Shown piece after piece: positions 1 to 12,866 of a stretch of DNA of 64,000 nucleotides. How positions within the stretch are numbered: the first letter of the stretch is position 1; every line of letters starts with the position of its first letter. The translations under genes were made by a program, and so were the position numbers. The DNA lies in NCBI GenBank assembly GCA_036429605.1, contig JAVFKD010000015.1, forward strand, positions 2,627,421 to 2,691,420, in the 5' to 3' direction. The notes under the pieces were generated by a model, which did no database searches, had not been told where the DNA came from, and saw only the letters and a list, made by a program, of their open reading frames with translations. This DNA comes from Cladobotryum mycophilum. Lineage: Eukaryota > Ascomycota > Sordariomycetes > Hypocreales > Hypocreaceae.

Positions 1-2759
1 GCCCTGAGAAGGAGAGACAGTTGCGCAAAGAAAAACCCCTGGTCAAGCCTGATTGAGGAGACAACAAGGAAGCCCTACAAGCCACATCCTCCCCCCAGTA
101 TGTACGTACAGGTCCAAGCCCCAGCCCAGCCAAAAACAAAAACACAATACAAAAGAGGTTACTCTGTAAAAGACGAAAACGTAAGGGGATACTTGTACAT
201 ACCATTTTCATGTTGCATTTTCCTTTTCTTTTCGGAAAGTCCCGGTAGAACAGTGAACGATTCATTTCCACGCCCGCAGACGTGAAAGTCTAAAGTTTGT
301 TTTTATGGTGGCTTTATTTGTTTGTTTGGACTTTTTGTGTGTTTTATGGTGTTTGCATAATGGGGGGAGAGAGAGTTCGGTGAAAAGGGGGGGGGAGAGG
401 GACAACTCAGCATTATTCCCCCCGGGGCCACTTACATTACATCCATGACTATTCCCCCATAGATGAACTAAAAACTGCCGAAGTAGGCGCATTGTTCACC
501 TCGTTTTATGCGTCAAGTTGAGTTGGTTATGTCTGTCTGCTGCTTGTTCACGACCAACGACGTTTTCCCTGCAGGAAATCACCGAATGGGACAGTGGATT
601 TCCAGAACAAGAAAGAAAGAAAATAAAACGGCGCCTAAGCAATAAGACTTGTTGTCAAAAATAACTAATCAATACAGACCAAGAAAAAGAAGAAGAATCG
701 AAACCCAACCGTTGCCAACACACACGTTTTCCTTCTTCTTTCTTTACACGTTAAAAACATGCGCTCCCAACGTGGTTTAGGCATGGCAGATGGGGTCAAC
801 CTTGCTCAAGAAAAAGGAAAAAAATGAAACATAAAGTCCTCTCTCCTCTCTCATCTCTCCTCCCCTCCCCCTGTCTCGCATTTTTTGTCTTGACTTGTTT
901 TTTTTTGCATGTCTTGTATCCTTACTCGGTAAGAGAGCTAAAAACGGTCATGGATGGCAGGGCTCAGTTGAGAGAGAAAAAGAAGTGTCTTGTGACAGGG
1001 TACTAAATCACAATCACTTCTCTTCTCCTGGTTTAATGCATGTAGGTGAACACATGCACGTACAAAAGTATCTACATTTGGAAGAAGGGGGAGGTGAGGA
1101 GTGTTTTACAACAACTCCATACCTCCATAAGCTGGGTCATCCAATCAAAGCCCTTTTTGTCCTACGATGCAAACAATGCAGATAGCCGCGTTTGGAGGAC
1201 GGCACGTAAAAACCGGGTTTGTGGTGCAATCAATTTGTTTGCCTTGCTTTTCTGGGGTAACCCTTCAGGTGTAAACAGGTGGTGTGGTCTGTCTGTCTTC
1301 GTCACAGTCACACTACATCATATGTAATGTACACAGACACAGACACGGACAGGCAGGTTGTAGTAGTATTATTAATATGAGCCATGGATGTGAAAAGGGC
1401 TCAACGACTTGCATGAGCGCATATGCCGCCAAGAAACGCAGGACGAGAATTATGCTGCACGAGGTTCGGGTTATTCACATCTCTCCATCCAACCACGTAA
1501 AATTCATGAACCCGTAGGAAAGAGAAAAACAAAAACAAAACAAAAAAGGGTAGAAAATCAGTCCGGCTTCGGAGCGCCTCCCCCCAAAAATGTGCCGTGT
1601 GTTGAGACAAAAAGAAGAAAAAGAAAGCAATGAACAGAGAAGGAGGCTCGAGAAAAATTCCCGTGTCTCACAGCCTTGACGTGCAATGGCCCTCCCCCTC
1701 CCATGTTCTCACTCACATTTCGCCTCCCATGATAGGTTTATGATCATAGCGCACACATAGCACGAAAACCAAAAAGGGCACTTCGCTCAAGATAGCAACC
1801 GCAGGTATTTAGTATTAATGTAGGTAGATAACGCCAACGTCTCAGTCCCTTATTTTTTTTCTGCTGCTGCTTCTGCCCTAAACAAGTAACCATGCTCCGA
1901 ACCATTGGTAGAGTTTGTGCGGTGTGCACTCAAACCCGCTCAATTTTGGGGTATTTCGTATCCGCTCAAAACAAAGAAAGAAAATGAAGAGAATAAAAAG
2001 AAGGAGTAAAAGAAAGTAAAACTCCAAAGCAAAAAAAAAAAAAAAGCCGAGATTATACTCTGTACATCGTAGATATCTTTTTTCAGGGTCCTTGTGTAGA
2101 ACCATGCTGCTGAGAAAAAAACAAAAACCAAGCCCAAACCAAGCCATGGTCTTTCTCGGTGTGTGCGTGCGTTCGTGGCTCATGCGGTGGTGGCCAACTC
2201 CGACTTTCTTGTGTGTTTGTTGTTGGTGGTAGTAGTAGTACCATGACTGGACTCCCGCTTCAGAGTCTTCCAGATTTCCTCCATGCCCAAAGAAATAATA
2301 CCCAAAACTCCCAGAGTGGCTTTGTAGCCTATGCGTAAATTTTGTCCATCATAGTTTACGCCATTTGCCTGTCCCAATGAAAACCAGAAAAGAAAAAGAA
2401 AGAGAAAAAAACACCGTAGAAATCCCAAACAAAGATACATTCCCAGGTTCGCACCTGGAGGGATCCAATCATCCCTTGTCCATGCCGTCTTAATTTTTAA
2501 TAGTTCCTCCCAAATTTTGGTCCGTATCGTGGAGTGAGGGTATTCTTATCTTTCTCCACTGTCGTCTTTTTCTCGGCCGTTTCGTCGTCACTAATGCTTG
2601 ACGAATACTGCTTATATGCAGAAAGTGCCAAGGTGGAATAGTAGGCAATGCTCTTTATGTTGAGTGAACCTCGCAACAAGATGATTGAAGCGGGACACCA
2701 AAAGGCATGCATGGTATCTCGAATTTTTTGTGGTGCAAAATGATCAAGGTGTGGGCGAT
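1..2759. other. Intergenic, no supported gene
   Basis: No reading frame here has a recognisable domain, a convincing exon chain or coding-type codon use. The stretch is rich in A-, T- and G-homopolymers (for example a run of nine G near 388 and a long A run near 2030) and in pyrimidine tracts. It may be long untranslated or promoter sequence of genes outside the window. Confidence 0.5.
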
Positions 2760-2992
2760 TTATCGGGCGGGAACTTGTGCTGCGTAGGAGGGTACTCGAG
2801 AGCGAGGTGGTTGAATAAGCTTTGCCCAAGGGTGGTTGCTTGGTTGTTGTCGTTCGCGGCAGGCAGCTGTAGACATTCATTAGTATTCTCATTCGTTGTG
2901 GTGACCATGAGCCAAAGACATCATTAGCATACCGCAAATATCATCGCCCCTGTGAGAATGTAGTTAGTATCTTAGTGCTTACGAGCAAAGGG

Positions 2993-3028
<36 letters not shown>

Positions 3029-3274
3029 TGTACTGCTGGTTGGGCAGCGGCGAGGCCTAACTTACCAGTATTGCTTGCTCACGATAGTAGGAGGACATCT
3101 TCGTGCTGTCTCGATATACTTGTGGCACCATGATTCTACCAAATGGTAGTGGTGCTGGCAGCTCAACTCCTTCTGCGAGTAGGCAAGGCCTTGTTAGCAT
3201 CTCCCAGTCTTGCGAGAAACATATTGTTCCCAAGTGCTGAAGATGGGTCAACTTACATAAATGTAGTTGCACAT
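2760..3274 (-). CDS. Small Cys/His-rich hypothetical protein, four exons, 82 aa
   Basis: This gene is invisible as one ORF but assembles cleanly from four exons: 3274-3257, 3172-3066, 2949-2933 and 2866-2760 (249 nt, 82 aa). The three introns have good ends: GTAAGT..CGCAG with GCTAAC, GTAAGT..CACAG with TACTAAC, and GTATGC..TACAG with a TACTAAT-like branch. The protein starts MCNYIYKELSC and continues with QHH, a WC pair, RRCPPTIV and a CACRE motif. The spacing of Cys, His and Trp matches a widespread fungal family of short proteins beginning C-x-Y with a C-x-H pair, for which I know no function. A zinc-binding fold is a guess from the Cys/His pattern. There is no signal peptide or membrane segment. 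Exon 3 is only 17 nt. The second intron contains a TG microsatellite. Confidence 0.72.
2994..3027. repeat. (TG)17 microsatellite
   Basis: Seventeen perfect TG units lie inside the second intron of the small Cys/His-rich gene. Length variation between strains is likely. Confidence 0.95.
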
Positions 3275-6200
3275 GGTGATGTGATGTGATGTGGTGGATG
3301 TGGGTGGATGTGTGGGTGAGAGACAGAGAGTGAGGCAGATTTTTGAATCAGCAAGATGAAGCTTGCTCGAGATATGAGCTAGATTGCCGGACCAGATGGG
3401 ATCACACTTTGTAAAGAGGTGGGTTCAGTGGAAGAATAATAGTCACAGAGGCATGGGCTGGATATTTGTATGTTCGTAAGATGTCAACACCGACAGTGTC
3501 CTACTGCAAGCCTGCAGACGGTGGGGGAGGAACGTTTATATGTAAGGTTTGGCAAGCTAGTCGCTGAGACTGTGTGTGGTTTAGTATGTGCCCAATTCTC
3601 TGGGTCTTTAAACGACGTCGATGCCGAGCCGTCGTATTAACTAAACCAAGACTTTGACCCGCAGTCGAATGAAGTTCCCTAGTTCCAGACTCTCTCTCTC
3701 TCTCTTTCTCTCAGTACCGGTGGAAAACCACCCTGTGAGACCCTGCCATGGGAGGGGTGCGTGTGCCAAAGACCTCCAGGGCTCCGTGGACACCATTAGG
3801 GGAGTGCGTATGGGTGTGTATGTGTATGGGGGGTGGTACGGTACTTGGGTGTGAGAATGGAGGAGTGTATGGTGGTGTATTTGCAGGGGATCTGGTCTTG
3901 CAAGGATTTTTGGGTGGGTGCTTCGATAGGTCGATATGAGAATAGATATATGCATTAGTCGGGGCAATGCGCGCACAGGGTGGTTGGATTCTGGCCACAA
4001 CCAACACAACCAACAGCTTCAACACAACAGAGTCGATAACATCCTTGGAGCCGTCAGACTGTGTCTTAGAATGTCGCGGCGCCACACGGGGTGGCTGATG
4101 GATTTTGTAAAGAAGTGGTTAGAGAGGCAGACTCTGTAATGAGAGCAGAAAGGAATAGGCTAGCGCGTCGAACAACCAAGAATCACAACCTGGTTCTCTC
4201 TTGGAACTCATTCACCTCACCTCCCAGAAAAACCCAACTCTACAGGTACGCTCTCCTTTTCCCTCCCTCTCTCTCTCTCTCTCTGTTTCTCTCTTCGAGA
4301 CCAGCCATTTTAGCACACAAGGCTAGGGGTGCCGGGGAACCAGAAGGTCGGTACCACTATCTCAGGTCAATTGTTTAACAATACTAGCAGATATCCGAGA
4401 TGGTGTGATTGCGACCTTACTGGGTGCACCGCTGCACCGCTGCACCTAGTCGAGGTACGCAGTCGTGCATCTCTGCCGCACACACTGCCGGAGCGTCGAC
4501 AATGACCCCCCTTGTCTTTGCATTGAGAACCTTTCCGGTCCACGCACGTCACAGTGGCAGGCTTGGAGGAACGGCTGCAACCGATCGTCGTAGCTATGCA
4601 TACTTACTACTACATACAAACATACACAAAACACACAAGCAGACCGTTTGTTCGTTCGTTCGTTTGCTTTGTTCAAGGCGGGCTAGCAGTACCACTCCTA
4701 CCTTTTGTCAAGGCCAATCCAGTCAGCCGCCCTGCAGAGCTCCGTCAACGAAACCGTCATGACGCACAAGCACTGCTCACTGCACCTTTGTTGTACCAGC
4801 ATGTGCATAAACATGAAGCCGGTGAACGAAGGCGCTGACGGACTGGAGCCAGGCTCTCTTGGAGTCCCACGTGGACTGCTGGTCAGAAGCAGCATTGCCA
4901 GCCCACCCTTGCAAATGCTCCCCCACGACACCTCGACTCTCCCACCTACAAACGACGATTTGCGGACCGCTCCTCGTCAACACCGTGACCGGGCCGAGCT
5001 TTGATGCTTTGAACCATCAGCACTATCTCGCCAGAGGATAAAAAAATTTTCCTTCTCATTTGCTCAGACACAGACGATCGACTGGGTGTGGCATTGCGAC
5101 ACGAGCGAGACTGGCGGCCCGATTTTATGAACTGCCCCGCTGGATATTGTCGCACTGAACGACCCGTGCCGAACAAAAAAGAAAATTACTTGTGAAGCTC
5201 CTACCCTAAAGCATCTCTAGTAATTTTCCTCTAGCATTTCTTTTTTATCCTGGAAGGACGGTGGTGCAATGACTTGTCTTTGTGGTGTTTATTAGACTGG
5301 TCAGCCCGTCAGCGGCCTGGGGGTGTGTCGGGACTCTGCACAGCTACCCACATGCTGCTACTGTGCTAATACTCCCCACCTGACCAAGGAGCAACGTTGA
5401 AGAGAAGAAGAAGAAGAAAAAATAAAAGTGCGCAAAAGGTCGGAGTTTCTGTGGTGTTTGTACGTTGATGGATAACATGAAGTAATGATCACCCACTGGG
5501 GAAAGACTCTGGAACATCCAATCGATCGCCCTTGACATTCAGGAGGGTGTCATATGGCCCTGTATGCACTCCCTTTTGGCGATGAGTCCTCCCAAATCGG
5601 TGGGAATGGCCTGGGAGACATGACATGCATCCAAAATCGGTCATTAATCAAAGCATAACCAGTCAGAGGCTGGATAGGATACCAGGAATACAGAGCCTCA
5701 ACTGGTCAGAGGGGAAATGACAAATGTCCCTTCTGGTAAATCTGGGCGATATCCCTGTTCTTTTGGTATGGGGTTGCCCTGGTCCTAGACATCTCCTGGG
5801 CTGGCAAACGAAGAAAAAGAAACGCTGATAAGGGGCTGTTACCAAGAAAAAGAACCCCGGGTCTTGGACCTTTGAATCGTTTCTATTGGCGTATTCAGTG
5901 CACCGAGAACTTGGGTAAAGCTCAAGCGATCGGCTCTCGCTAGTATCAGTCCAGCTGCTCGGGTTCAAAATTTTGAGGTGAAATTGCTGCTTTGCCTTCC
6001 GAATGCAGGAACCGGTGAAGAACAAGCATGGATAGAGGCCGGCCTGGCCGCAATGGTCTGCATACAACCCGCCAATGGGGTTAACCACGTTTCGTGAACT
6101 AGGATATCATGCGCGGCACCATTCTTACTACTACCACTACAAGTCCGCATTGGTACGCGCTGCCAAAAGGCTTCACCTCATCCTCTCCCCAAAAACCAAG

Positions 6201-9200
6201 GCCATCACGAAGAAACAGGGGGGCAAAAAACCTGCTGGGGGGTGTGTTTTTTGCGGGCACTTTTTCGAGCCTCCATGATACCGAATACTTGTATGAAGCT
6301 CCAGCTCGCCAAAGAACCGAATTCAACTGACACTGCACCCCACATGGCTCTCTCGTCTTTACACAGGCCCCCTTGGCTGGCTCGCACGCAATGCTAGCCA
6401 ATCACCCCTGGTAAGAGAAGAGAGGGCTTTTTGGAGCTCTAAAACTTTGGCGCAAATTGGTGACGGCTCATAGCTCAGGATTTTGGCAACATGGCGCCTT
6501 GCCCCGATCGGCTGGGACGTATCGTCGCGTTATTAGCTAAATTTATTCCCAGTCTAGCTTGCGATGGACCATATCCGCGGAACAAAACAGCATGAACTAC
6601 CAAGGTTTGAAAAGGAAAATACGACTTGGCCAATGCCATGTGGTCCCTATTACTCAAAGGTCCCAGTCCAACGGCTCGGTCCTCAGTCTAAATTCTCTAA
6701 TTAAATCATCATTGACATAGGCGTGAGTGTGTGTCTGCGTCGATCAATTCGAGATGGGTCAATACGATTCCTCTACCCAATATTTTCTCGTGCTGTCAGG
6801 TTAAAGACCTAGGCCAGGGCATTAGATTTACAAATCTCTTCTCTGAGTGGATGGCCCCCTGACACAGCCACCTTTGCAAGGGATCGGACTTGGACCGATC
6901 TCACTGCTGGCCCCCATCGACTCTCACGACATCCCCCAAGAAAACCAGCTGCTGGGAAAAGAAGAAAGCAGATTTCTTGTACATAAGAGGGCCCACATAG
7001 GTCAACTCGCTGGCTAATCAGCAGCGTCCCAGTGACTTGTCACTGGAATACCCAGGCTCTGGGACTTGGGTCAAATTAGCATGGGCTGATCCTTGGTAAG
7101 ACATGACCCAGTTGTGTTTTCCTCTCCACACACACATGCCCGTCTGTTTCTCTGGAGACCTATGGGCCGCCCCACGACAGGGTGATGGTCCACTTTCCAC
7201 TCGTCAAGCAGCAACAATGTGTGACCGTGCACCAAAACACTGCTAGACTTTTTAATAAGGCCTTTTATCCTTCGTACTCGGTACTCAAGGGGGCGTGTGC
7301 AAAAGGTGGCGTTCTTGGGAAACCTGCCGAGATCACCGAGATGGTCGATGGCATCTTGCAATCGAGAGTTGCAATGGTTGGTTATCACGAACCTGAGCGG
7401 TCTTTTTCTCATCAAGATAATACCGCGTGACAACGCCGAAGCACCACTCATCTGCAATGGCGTTCTTCATAGCGTCCCTCCAACGCGGAATACCCTGGTC
7501 TGCTGGTCGCGCTTGGGACCCAGCACCAAGTTGACGGGACGGCGCGGGTGGCGGAGATCCCGAACCCAGCCAGTGGCAACACACAAATTCCAGCTCTTCT
7601 GTTTCTTTGGTACCTCCCGGCCGGGCCTCGTCCGAGACACGGTGCTGGGACTAAGAGACCCAAAGGACGAATTAATGGCCAAATTGACAGGTTTTTCGCT
7701 TTTGTGTCGCCAGCTGTGTGGATTCATCTTGCATCCAAAAGACATCACAGGCTCTGGGGAGGGGCTCGCAGTTCTCTTCTCGGTATCCCGTGTAGTGGGT
7801 TGCGGCATGATTGGTGCAGCACGACCGCTATTTCGATATCCCAGAATGAACAAGCGTTGTTGCCTCACTGCTTGCAGAGACAAGACATACTACTACTACC
7901 TAGACTACATGCATGGCGGCAAGATCCAACACGGTGGTGCCACGCGAGTTTCTCTTCTCTTGATTTATTAACTGCAAAGTGTGAGCAAGCCAAATCGGCC
8001 CAAGGCAGACATCAAGCTCCGACTCCCTTGATATTAGGCTCAATTTTCTTTACAAAGGACCGTCACATACTCCGTACAATCCACTCCTACTCTAAAGGTA
8101 CGCAACGGTTGGCCGACGACGTTTGCCGACGCCAAAAATGGAGACCGGTCGGAATTGGAGGACGTAACCCTGGCAGGGGTGTTACAGAACAGGATTTTCC
8201 CTCAGGGAGGGGAAAGAAGTGCGAGTTGCAATCTCGTGACGGTACAAAGTACTGTCTCTACCAAATATTTTCGGAATAAGGCAACTGATGACTGCAGCGT
8301 ACAGGCTATTGGGACACTTTCAACCGTTGGACAAAGGCGTTGGATTCATGCATTGGACATGTACGTCGGAGGAGCAATCCTTGCATTCTGATGACGTTTC
8401 AATGCAAGACTAATGTCTGATGTATGCATACACGGGTATATTGCAATAGAAGCGATCATCCTTGACCGCTCTCTACCGGTTTCGATGCAACACCGCGCTC
8501 ATGCAATAATGCCCTCGCAACCTCGATGGCCCAGCGACACCATTGTTGGGGATGAGGATTGTCAGTTATTGGCAGTCGGATGTTTGAGATCCTTGAGACA
8601 AAAATCAATATTGTACGCCTCTTGCGGGCGACAGTGGCCATGATTGCTTTATTTCATGCCGCCAAGGATGGTTCTTGCCCTGTCATACAGCGTATCATTG
8701 AACAAGGAACCCGCTGTGGTTGGAGTCGTGTGACTGTTGGGGGCATGCCCTTACCTGACAAAGTTTGCGATAGGCGGCGACAGCCGAATTTGGGCAATTA
8801 TACTGAACCCTCGTTGATGGGTGGGGTGGATCATTCTTCATTCTCGAGTGCCGTCGAACCGTTTGCTTGTACAAGAACCTGGTCGAGCTGACCGTCTCAA
8901 GATTACAGGAGAACAATTCTGGATGTCATGAGCGAACCTTGCGGTCCTGTTCGACTGAGTCACCCACGTGCTCCGACCCCCAATATAGAGAACGCATGGC
9001 AGTAAGCGCTACTCGAACACGACAACTACGCAGACCTGGTTGCTGAAGGTGTGGTCGAAAAGAAGCGACGAACTACATTCCTTCTCTGGACAACTCACTC
9101 ACTCTCTGCTACCCTGATGGCACATAGGATGACTGACCCTATTCGGGGCTTATACAAAACTACTACACCATTCGTAAGCAGAAAGAGGCGATCATCATCA

Positions 9201-11389
9201 GAAAGAAAAAACTTGTATGCCTTCCGAAACGAGATACCAAAAGCTGTGTGGCAGATGGCGACCCTTGGACCGCTGGGGATTACATACAGGAATAATCGTC
9301 GCTCGATCACTTGGCTTGCAGCGTCTGAGGCGGGGAAATGCAATGGGTAGGATGAACGACATGATTCAACCTGTATGTACAGCCCTATGCGCTCGGACGC
9401 CAGATGCTGCGTTACTATCGGCACCCAAAAAATGTTCACTGGGGGAGCAGTTCGTCCAAGGCGTTCATGTCAGGGCGCTTCTAAGGTTCCAAAGATCGAA
9501 CGAATGTAAGAAAGATCTGCAAAAAAGTTTACACCGAATCGTGGAGAGGGTTTCCCGTTCGTGGTATGGCTTCTTATTCACAAATGACTCGTTCAAGAAC
9601 CAAAATTCCCTATTTTGTCAGACGCCACAAGACGCGATATGCTCATCGAGGTTTCTGTTAAGGGTGAACAATGTCGGTAATGACTCAGCATCCCATTTTA
9701 CTGTCTCTGCCTGCCTGCCTACTCGCCTGCGATAACTATGGGGTGCAGAAAGCCGGGCAACCATGTCCCTGGATGTGCAGCAGAGACCAAGCCTGACTGG
9801 GCTTGTCAGCCTGGGGTATCAAGTGATATTGGGGCAGGGCTTTTTTTCTTCTCTCCCTCTTTCGTCTTTTTTTCTTTCTTTTCCGCCATGGCGGCAACCT
9901 CGGGCGTTTGCCAGCACACCATGCAGGTCCCGCCGCCCAGGTTTCAAAACAGGCGGTCTTGCTGCGCCGTTGAAATGTACTTGTATGTATCAAACGTTTT
10001 GCTTTGCTTTTGCTCTGCCACCAGCCAGTAACGTCCATTTTTTGGGAATATGTAGTGACTGAATCAGATGGTCGTATTGTCTATGCGCTCTTGCCGAGCT
10101 CAAACTCGGTTGGGGGGGATGTCGCCGACCTTGTGTGGATCCCCGACACACACCCGGGGTTCAGAGCATTGTGGTTGGCCGGGTCTCTGCCATGAATGTG
10201 CGGAGTACTTGGTCCTGCTTCTCTCTCTTTCTCTCTCTCTCTCTCCCTCTCCGAATCTGGGGGAGAGCGAAATGGGGAATAAAATGGGAAAAAATCGCTC
10301 TCGAAGAGTAGCAAGGCTGTCATCTATCAGCTCGGCTTGGAATTCTGTGGAGTAAGGCGTCCTGTCTGTCCATGCAGCCCTGTGATGCTGTGCAGGCATT
10401 GGCTCGGACGGCCTGCTTCTACACGCCGCTTCGAGGAAGCTGGTTGTGCCCACAGGGTGGGTTGTTAAACCGTTCTGGGCTTAAAATGAGCACAACTGAT
10501 CACACCTTTCTTATTTCATAGGCCGGGCGTGGGCAGTTCAGTCCTGGTCTGCAAAAATGTCTTTGATGCAAGATACTTTCTTCAAGGGGGCCCCTTGCCT
10601 AAAAATAGCGAGGGAGTCCCCCCATCCCCCCCCCAAAATCCTTGACCGCGATGGGGCCCAAATAGGTGCAAATAGGTGCAAACGGGTGCAGACGAATAAA
10701 AAAGTGCCCGAAGCTTTGCAGTAGGATCGTTTCCTTATCTGTCTCAAAACCGTGTTTATCAAACAAACGGCGCCCGTTTTGTCTGGGCATTGCCCTGCAC
10801 ACTGGGGAGGAGGAGCGCTGTGTCATGCAGATGAGGATTTGCCCCCAAAAAAGAAGACCCTTCAGGAATGCAACCAGTCAGACCGCCATCAGCAATCTTG
10901 CATTGTGGGGAAAGGGCGCGTTTTTGACGACCTGAAAAACTTCCATCTTGGTTCCTATCGCTGGGAGGAATCGGTCACGCGCTTGGGGCTCCTTTTTTTT
11001 TTCCTTCTCTCTACTTCGTCTCCCCTTGACCCGCTGTGGCTTGATAATACAGGAGATTATTCTTTGCATACAAGTACAGGTATATAATAACCGACATTTC
11101 AGCCTCTTTCGTCATCTGGAGGGAGGGGAGGGTTCTGGAGGGTTCTGGGGGTTGACACCTTGTTATTCACCGGAATAGTGGGATCTGACATCTGGGATCA
11201 TGTATTTGGGCAAGTTTTGCGATATCATCAAGGCAAAATGGGAAATTCGACCTGTCAATCCGGATTAAAGGATTTGAAAGTAAGAAAAATCGATGAGTTC
11301 TTTTTTCCCCAGAAAATTCCCAAAAAAATTATTGTCATGAACAAAATAGGCAACCCTTTTTTTCGTTCTCTCTCGTTCTCCTCCCCTCT
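3275..11389. other. Gene-poor 8.1 kb, no supported gene
   Basis: I found no domain, no chain of spliceable exons and no ORF with coding character. Frames around 7.3-8.3 kb are open for up to about 240 codons on several strands at once, but their composition is not protein-like and they share no motif with a family I know. Simple CT tracts occur at about 3690-3712, 4265-4285 and 10219-10252. Confidence 0.45.
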
Positions 11390-12722
11390 TCAGTTTCCGA
11401 CAGGGTGCTTCCAAGCCTGGTACGAGACGCAGGCCTGGAAAATCCCCACGATAAGTCCAAGGATACCCAGTAAGATGGCGATGACCACGCCGGCCAGGGT
11501 GGCCAACATGACATGCCTGGCCTTGCTCCTCTGCTCCAGCCATTTGTCCAGCAAGCCCCTGGGCTTTGGGTTCTCTATTTCCTCGAATAAATCCATGAGC
11601 CGGGGTGCCAAGTAGAGGAATTTGACGTCAGCTTCGTGCTTGTCGTCGTCGCGGCGGAGCGGAGCTGCGCCGAGGTACAGGCAGTCTGGGTCGAAACCCC
11701 TCTTTGACACGAGCGATCGGAGGAGCGAGTGTGAGTCCGAATCCCGAGGGAAGAGGAGGCGGATGGACTCGAAGGCCTCGAGGGCGAGTTGGCGGGGGAT
11801 GCTGCAGCTGCAGCGGAGCTCGGCGTTCTGCGAGGCTCTGAGGTGCTCACGGAGGACGCTGGTGTGGTGGTAGACGGTGCGGTGACGGTCGCCTGGTCCA
11901 GCTTGAGGTGCTCGCTGAGGTCGCTGGTGCCCTGGAACTGCAGGCCTGCGATTCGCTTCAGGTTCGTGGCCGTCAGTTCCGTGAAGCCGGCGGTTGCCTT
12001 GTCAATGTCGGATACGTGCGAGAATCGTCGGAGGGGGAAGACTGATGTGGTGAATTGGAGGGGGACATGTCGCTTCGCCAAATGGTGGGTTCAGTGCCGA
12101 ATTCTAGTCGGCCGCCAAGTTGGCTTTCGATGCAGCAGCTCACCATCAGTATGGCTCCCATCGCGATGTTGAAGGCCCGGCGTTGGTCAACGAGAGGTGG
12201 TTGCTGGTCCCTTCTGGAGAAATATTTAGTGGTAATGTTCATTCTTGATACATCGGGTCTCTCTTTTAATAATTTAATGATGTCAAGCAAGTCGACGTGG
12301 GATGTCAGTGCTCGAGGGTCACCTGGAATAAGAGACTCTGGAATGTACGAGCTTGTCAACAGCTTGCAATATCGAAAGAATGGCTCTAGTCAGGATGATC
12401 TCTTTTGAGGGCAGTCTGGTGAGGTACATGCTTGGTCATTCATGCAGAAGACACATGGTGTCCAGCACCAGAGGAGTTCGCAGAGAGTTTGTAGTTCATC
12501 ATTTGTTACGTCTTTTAGACAGAAAACGTCCCGGAAATTGTTCATTTCGTCGAAAGACAGTTGAACCTGGTGACGAGGATGAACTCTCAACCAAGCACCT
12601 CTGTCATAGGCGATTATTAAAACCAGTTTTCTTCTAGGTTCCCCAAGGCATACTTTGTCCATACAGTGTAATGTCGATGCTATAACCTCATTAGGGAAAT
12701 GCAGCGTGGCTTTATGTGACAC
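11390..12722 (-). pseudogene. Decayed fungal protein with C-terminal membrane segment
   Basis: Read on the minus strand, three frames join into one protein. The first part (12722-12390) carries CELLWCWTPC and AYDRGAWLRVHPRHQ-type sequence. It meets an in-frame TGA at 12392-12390 and continues in the same frame with EPFFRYCKLLTSSYIPESL. The frame then breaks at a run of five C (plus-strand G run 12060-12064), where one more base would join RSDMSP to LQFTTSVFPL. A further one-base loss lies near 11892. The last part ends with a long hydrophobic segment (VMLATLAGVVIAILLGILGL) and a short tail. The layout resembles large families of uncharacterised fungal proteins with a C-terminal membrane anchor found near NLR and HET genes; I cannot name the function. 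The likely 5' exon is missing. It is head to head with the trypsin-like pseudogene, 145 bp away. Confidence 0.7.
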
Positions 12723-12866
12723 CTACTTTGCGCGGGGTATGGGCTGAATTTGATCCTTTGCATTTGCTAGGCCTCTAGACTCTGGACTTGTGAGCTTCAT
12801 AGGGTATTCTTTCCTGTTAATCTAGTATCACGAAGCAGATGACAACCATCGTCCCCGGGCAGCGCA

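Noticed and set aside
7297..8279. Overlapping plus-strand frames of 224 and 243 codons and a minus frame of 138 codons
   Set aside because: Open in several frames at once, with no domain, poor codon use and no splice support. I treat them as chance.
9217..9735. 172-codon plus-strand frame
   Set aside because: No recognisable motif and non-coding composition.
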